From positions 1-10,163 of the forward strand of contig CAJGCN010000044.1 of NCBI GenBank assembly GCA_904501815.1: 10,163 bases of DNA, written 5' to 3'. The notes under the pieces were generated by a model. The model searched no databases and was not told where the DNA came from. It saw only the letters and a program-made list of their open reading frames with translations. Position numbers and translations under genes: made by a program. This document shows, in pieces, positions 7,257 through 10,163 of the stretch (positions are counted from its first letter, which is position 1; the number at the start of each line of letters is the position of its first letter). The stretch comes from an uncultured Clostridia bacterium (GTDB lineage: Bacteria > Bacillota > Clostridia > Christensenellales > Borkfalkiaceae).

Positions 7257-7282
7257 CCCCCGAAAGGATAGTCTTTCGGGGG
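7257..7282 (+). terminator. Hairpin after ftsZ, probable terminator with weak T tract
   Basis: A perfect 10-bp stem CCCCCGAAAG / CTTTCGGGGG (7257-7266 with 7273-7282) with a 6-base loop GATAGT begins 11 bases after the ftsZ stop. Only TTTT at 7287-7290 follows, after GATG, so termination may be partial, or the hairpin may mainly protect the 3' end of the ftsAZ mRNA. The stem is symmetric and could also act on an opposite-strand transcript. Confidence 0.65.
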
Positions 7283-7385
7283 GATGTTTTATAAAGGAAA
7301 AGACGCCCGATATTTCGCGGACGCCCTTTCGAGGAAGAATAAATCAGATAGTGTGAACGATAGTTAAGTACCCCGAAAATCGAGT

Positions 7386-7430
7386 AAATCGTAAAAAAAA
7401 GAACTTTGCGCCATTTTAACGATTTTTATT
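7386..7430 (+). terminator. Possible second hairpin/terminator upstream of murC
   Basis: AAATCGT+AAAA (7386-7396) can pair with TTTT+ACGATTT (7414-7425) with one bulged A, and a T-rich tail starts within the stem end (7423-7427). The stem is mostly A-T and the loop is 17 bases, so it is weak. It might catch readthrough past the ftsZ hairpin. Confidence 0.35.
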
Positions 7431-7465
7431 ATTATATCATAACTTTATTGTGAACGCAAGTAAAT

Positions 7466-7494
7466 TTCATTGTTTTTTGTTAAAAAATTATAAT
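7466..7494 (+). promoter_or_regulatory. Candidate promoter for murC
   Basis: An exact TATAAT -10 box at 7489-7494 lies 40 bases before the murC start. The best -35 at 17-bp spacing is TTCATT (7466-7471), a poor match. The flanks are A/T tracts that can strengthen weak promoters. It is needed in principle because ftsZ is followed by a strong hairpin. Confidence 0.55.
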
Positions 7495-7533
7495 AATCGT
7501 CATAAATTGTGCTTATAGTTCATAGGATATCGT

Positions 7534-8892
7534 ATGTGGCTTGACGGATTAGGAAAAACGGGGAAAATATATTTTATCGGAATAGGCGGGGTTAGTATGA
7601 GCGCGCTCGCCAAACTTTTGCGCTGTACGGGCTACCAAGTTTCAGGAAGCGACGCCGTTTGCAACGAAAGCGTGGAGAGCTTGAAAAATACGGGCGTATT
7701 CGTTCGTACGGGCGAGTTCGGCGGGGAAGTCTGCGAAGCGTTAAAAAACGCCGAAACCGTCGTGTATACTGATGCGATTTCTAAAAAGGACGGGGAACTA
7801 TTGTATGCACAAAAGTCGGGGAAAAAGATTTTAAAGCGCGGGGAATTGCTCTCGCTCGTCAGTAAAAAATTTTCCTATTCGACGGCGGTTGCGGGCAGTC
7901 ACGGAAAGACGACCTGCACGGCAATGTGCGCGCATATTTTAAAAGCGGTGCGCGCGCCGTTTGCGGCGCATATCGGCGGGGAAGATTCTCGGTTTGGGAA
8001 TTTTTATATCAACGGCTTCGAGCATTTTCTCACGGAAGCTTGCGAATACAAAAAAAATTTGTTAGCCTTAACGCCCGATCGGGCAATCGTATTAAACGTA
8101 GATCTTGACCACATGGAATGTTATGAAGGGGAAGCAGACCTTGTGGATACCTTCCGTACCTTTTGCCAAAAATCAAAAACGGCGTTTATTTGCGCCGACG
8201 ATAAGCGTAGCGAGAAATTAGGAGATTTTCCAACGTTCGGGATTAAAAACCCCTTTGCCGATTATCGCGCCGTCGATTTAAAACAGACGGGGGAACGATA
8301 TTCGTTCACACTTCACGAATACGGTCGGGAGCTTTGCCGTATCCGTCTTTCTTGCGTAGGGTTTTGCAATATTTATAACGCTCTTGCGGCGTTTGCGGCT
8401 ATGCGAAGCTACGGCTTCGACGCGCAGGAAATCGTTCAGGGAATAGAAGATTTTCGGGCGGTAAAACGCCGATATGAAGAAATCGGAAAGTATAAAGGGG
8501 GGAGTTTCGTTTGCGACTACGCACATCATCCCAAAGAAATACTCTCCACGATCGCAACGGCGCAAAAAGCGGCGAAAAAACGATTATTCGTCGTCTTTCA
8601 ACCGCATACCTATTCGCGGACGAAACTGTTAATGGAAGAGTTTGTGAAAGTGCTTTCCCCGATTAGAAATCTCGTCGTTTACCAAACGTACGCCGCGCGG
8701 GAAAAATACGACGAAGCAGGTAGCGCGCAAACCCTTTCGGCGCGAGTGGGGAGTATTTACGCGGAAAACGTCGTTGCGCTAAAAACCTTCTTAGAAAAAA
8801 CCTTAAAGGACGGTGACGAAGTGCTTTTTTTAGGCGCTGGGGATATTTATTACGTAGCCAAATTCGTCTTAAAAGAACTGAATAACGAATAG
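7534..8892 (+). CDS. murC: UDP-N-acetylmuramate--L-alanine ligase
   Basis: Cytoplasmic ATP-dependent ligase that adds the first stem-peptide residue, normally L-Ala, to UDP-MurNAc. It has 452 residues, usual for the family. Motifs in order are the N-terminal nucleotide-sugar binding loop GIGGVSMSALAKLL (16-29), VYTDAIS (78-83), the ATP loop GSHGKTTCTAM (121-131), TEACEYKKN (167-175), LNVDLDHMECY (187-197), NIYNALAAFAAM (279-290), DYAHHPKEI (328-336), FQPHTYSRT (355-363) and GAGDIY (434-439). The ACEY and DYAHHP motifs separate MurC from MurD, MurE, MurF and Mpl. AGGA at 7524-7527 lies 6 bases before the ATG. It stands alone between a gap and a terminator, apart from murD and ftsW. The stop is TAG. 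Confidence 0.97.
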   Translation: MWLDGLGKTGKIYFIGIGGVSMSALAKLLRCTGYQVSGSDAVCNESVESLKNTGVFVRTGEFGGEVCEALKNAETVVYTDAISKKDGELLYAQKSGKKILKRGELLSLVSKKFSYSTAVAGSHGKTTCTAMCAHILKAVRAPFAAHIGGEDSRFGNFYINGFEHFLTEACEYKKNLLALTPDRAIVLNVDLDHMECYEGEADLVDTFRTFCQKSKTAFICADDKRSEKLGDFPTFGIKNPFADYRAVDLKQTGERYSFTLHEYGRELCRIRLSCVGFCNIYNALAAFAAMRSYGFDAQEIVQGIEDFRAVKRRYEEIGKYKGGSFVCDYAHHPKEILSTIATAQKAAKKRLFVVFQPHTYSRTKLLMEEFVKVLSPIRNLVVYQTYAAREKYDEAGSAQTLSARVGSIYAENVVALKTFLEKTLKDGDEVLFLGAGDIYYVAKFVLKELNNE

Positions 8893-8927
8893 GAAAAAGT
8901 TGTGAAAAGGAAATTAAATACATTTAT

Positions 8928-8980
8928 GGGCGGGCGCGCGCGAGAAAATAGAAAAAACTTGCGTTTTCGCCCGTTTTTTT
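8928..8980 (+). terminator. Intrinsic terminator after murC
   Basis: CGGGCG (8931-8936) pairs with CGCCCG (8968-8973), immediately followed by seven T residues (8974-8980). Inside, AAAAC (8954-8958) can pair with GTTTT (8963-8967) around TTGC, with an internal loop on the 5' side. It separates murC from the next gene. Confidence 0.75.
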
Positions 8981-8992
8981 GCCCTAATACGT

Positions 8993-9021
8993 TTGATAAA
9001 TTTGAAAAAAAATGCTATAAT
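8993..9021 (+). promoter_or_regulatory. Sigma-A promoter with extended -10 for the ftsK-like gene
   Basis: TTGATA (8993-8998) and an exact TATAAT (9016-9021) are separated by 17 bases. A TGC directly before the -10 box (9013-9015) makes an extended -10 element. Transcription should begin near 9028, giving a leader of about 36 bases. Confidence 0.87.
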
Positions 9022-9051
9022 AGATGAGAATGAGTTAAAGCAATAATTTTT

Positions 9052-9056
9052 GGAGG
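9052..9056 (+). promoter_or_regulatory. Ribosome binding site fixing a TTG start
   Basis: GGAGG ends 7 bases before the TTG at 9064. No in-frame ATG lies nearby, and the frame that follows stays open to the end of the window, so TTG is the probable start. Confidence 0.8.
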
Positions 9057-9063
9057 TAGCAAG

Positions 9064-10163
9064 TTGGGCAAGAACAAAAGAAAAGGCGAAAAAAATTCAG
9101 ACGTTATTTCGAAAGAGAGCCTTAGCGCGGTCGGCGCGCTGTTTTCTCTGTGCGCGTTTTTCGTGCTTTGCACGGGTTCGCTCGTATTCGGGAATATCGG
9201 TAGCGCAATTCAGTCGCTGTTGCTCGGTATTTTCGGCTACGCCGCCTATCCTTTGTTTGCGGCGGGCGTGTATTTAGGTATAACGTCCTTGTTTGGTTGG
9301 AAACTCGTCAAGCACCGCAAAACGGTGTTCGTGTTCTGGCTTACGCTTGTGTTTTTTGGGTTTTTATTACATACCGCTTGCACCTATTCTTGGAAAGCGG
9401 ACGGATACTTAACCAAATGCTTTAAATCGGGTGAAAATTTCCCTGCATGCACGCCTACGGGCTGGTTCGGCGGGTTAGCCGTTGCGGGGCTGGTTGCGCT
9501 TACTACCAAAATCGGCGCAATCGTAATTTTTTCCGTATTGTTTGTTTTATGCGCTTATTTGTTTATTTTAGCGGTGCGCAAGAACCGCGCGAAGAAAGGA
9601 GCGGAAAAATCCAAGAAGCCTGCCCCTGAACAAAAGGAGTCGCCTATTACCATTGAAGGACAAGCGGCAACCGAAGCGGCAAACACCTACGCGCCCCCGA
9701 CGAATCCTTACCCGCAACCGAATCCTTACGGACAACAGCAAAACCCGTATCCCCCGCAACAGCCTGCGGCTAACGGCTACGGATACGGATACGGCACGGC
9801 GGGAGTTTCACAAACGCCCGGTGTGCGCATTAGCGATAACGGGGAAGTAATGGCGGGAGAGCAGGGTTATTCGCCGTTTGCGCCGCCCCCGTTTGCGCAA
9901 GGTGCGCCCGCGCCTCAATACGAAGGGCAAAACGGCAGAGATTTTCTCTTTAATATCACGCCTGCGGAAAGCTATCAGAAAAACCTGATTTTTGATGCGG
10001 GTGCAAACGTCAATAAACGCCCTGTGGAAACGCAACCGCCGAAAACGGACTCTCTATACACGCCGTCTTATTTGAATTCTTATGAAAATTCCATTAACGA
10101 CGGACCGTCTGCGCAACCCAAAAACACGTACGGGGGTTATCCCCAAACGCCTACGCCTGCACA
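9064..10163 (+). CDS. ftsK: FtsK/SpoIIIE-type DNA translocase, N-terminal part (3' partial)
   Basis: Probably the membrane-anchored motor that clears chromosomal DNA from the closing septum. The TTG-started frame is open for 366 codons and leaves the window, so the RecA-like motor (Walker A/B) and gamma domain are not visible. Residues 1-19 are basic (MGKNKRKGEK). Hydrophobic segments lie at about 20-43, 47-76, 87-108 and 134-171, the last with an FtsK-like pattern (GWFGGLAV...TKIGAIVIFSVLF). IFGYAAYPLF (55-64) also fits the FtsK N-terminal domain. From residue 180 comes a low-complexity linker rich in Pro, Gln, Tyr, Asn and Gly, with NPY repeats and GYGYGYG, then islands such as RDFLFNITPAESYQKN. 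The call rests on topology, linker and context; the motor would confirm it. Its own promoter and GGAGG site precede it. Confidence 0.84.
   Translation, partial: MGKNKRKGEKNSDVISKESLSAVGALFSLCAFFVLCTGSLVFGNIGSAIQSLLLGIFGYAAYPLFAAGVYLGITSLFGWKLVKHRKTVFVFWLTLVFFGFLLHTACTYSWKADGYLTKCFKSGENFPACTPTGWFGGLAVAGLVALTTKIGAIVIFSVLFVLCAYLFILAVRKNRAKKGAEKSKKPAPEQKESPITIEGQAATEAANTYAPPTNPYPQPNPYGQQQNPYPPQQPAANGYGYGYGTAGVSQTPGVRISDNGEVMAGEQGYSPFAPPPFAQGAPAPQYEGQNGRDFLFNITPAESYQKNLIFDAGANVNKRPVETQPPKTDSLYTPSYLNSYENSINDGPSAQPKNTYGGYPQTPTPA
9703..9795 (+). repeat. Coding short repeats in the FtsK-like linker
   Basis: Three NPY units start at 9703, 9721 and 9742 (NPYPQP, NPYGQQQ, NPYPPQQ), followed by GYGYGYG at 9775-9795. 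The AATCCTTAC nonamer is repeated exactly at 9703 and 9721. The repeats lie within a disordered Pro/Gln/Tyr-rich region and probably arose by slippage or small duplications. Confidence 0.7.

Larger units (their letters stand above)
7247..7533 (+). other. Gap of 287 bases between ftsZ and murC
   Basis: No convincing protein gene. It holds the ftsZ hairpin (7257-7282), a second imperfect stem (7386-7396 pairing with 7414-7425, one bulged A at 7418) followed by an AT-rich TTTTTATTATTAT run, a candidate promoter on the minus strand (7431-7459) and a candidate murC promoter (7466-7494). The right half is markedly AT-rich. Confidence 0.7.

Noticed and set aside
7284..7367. Small + strand frame of 27 codons (ATG to TAA) in the ftsZ-murC gap
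   Set aside because: Its only purine run (GGGGGG) touches the ATG and is part of the ftsZ hairpin, so the spacing is wrong, and the product shows no recognisable feature.
7364..7414. Minus-strand frame of 16 codons in the gap
   Set aside because: There is no Shine-Dalgarno site and it includes the poly-T stretch; too short to support.
8902..9027. GTG-started frame of 41 codons between murC and ftsK
   Set aside because: It runs through the murC terminator and the ftsK promoter, so the DNA is better explained by those signals.
1..10163. Search for a novel defence, mobile or biosynthetic system, CRISPR array, or tRNA/rRNA genes
   Set aside because: Every long open stretch is accounted for by a known division or wall gene on the + strand. 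No direct-repeat array, transposase, integrase or cloverleaf pattern was seen by eye, and the remaining gaps are short.

Overview
The window is a stretch of the bacterial division and cell wall (dcw) cluster. All eight genes are on the + strand: murD (5' end cut off by the window), ftsW, murA, ftsQ/divIB, a divergent ftsA, ftsZ, murC and the 5' part of an ftsK-like gene (3' end cut off). Purine-rich Shine-Dalgarno sites (GGAGG, AAGGAG), sigma-A type promoters with near-consensus or consensus boxes, simple hairpin/T-run terminators and a murD-ftsW-murA-ftsQ order point to a Bacillota organism, most likely a Clostridia-like lineage with moderate GC. This is inferred from gene order and signals, and genus or family cannot be read from the sequence alone. 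The standard genetic code fits throughout.

Layout: (1) positions 2-4546, murD-ftsW-murA-ftsQ, closely packed and ending in a clear intrinsic terminator at 4566-4593. ftsW starts inside murD, and murA and ftsQ follow after 51 and 11 bases. (2) 4604-7246, ftsA-ftsZ, which has its own promoter with perfect consensus boxes and a 4-base ATGA overlap between the genes, followed by a strong hairpin at 7257-7282. (3) 7247-7533, a 287-base AT-rich gap with hairpins, a probable murC promoter and a possible promoter on the opposite strand. (4) 7534-8892, murC alone, followed by a terminator. (5) 8993-10163, an extended -10 promoter, a GGAGG site and a TTG-started membrane protein with a long Pro/Gln/Tyr-rich tail, read here as the N-terminal part of FtsK/SpoIIIE.

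Together the genes cover cytoplasmic peptidoglycan precursor synthesis (MurA first committed step, MurC adding the first amino acid, MurD adding D-Glu), the septal glycan polymerase (FtsW), its regulatory partner (FtsQ/DivIB), the cytokinetic ring (FtsZ and its membrane tether FtsA) and chromosome clearance at the septum (FtsK).

I found no phage, transposon, CRISPR array, RNA gene or unknown accessory system. The points worth a second look are within the division genes: a murD/ftsW overlap encoding two oppositely charged tails, an FtsA with degenerate nucleotide-binding motifs beside an FtsZ with an atypical C-terminal peptide, the absence of murG from its usual place, and similar Pro/Gln/Tyr-rich linkers in FtsZ and FtsK.
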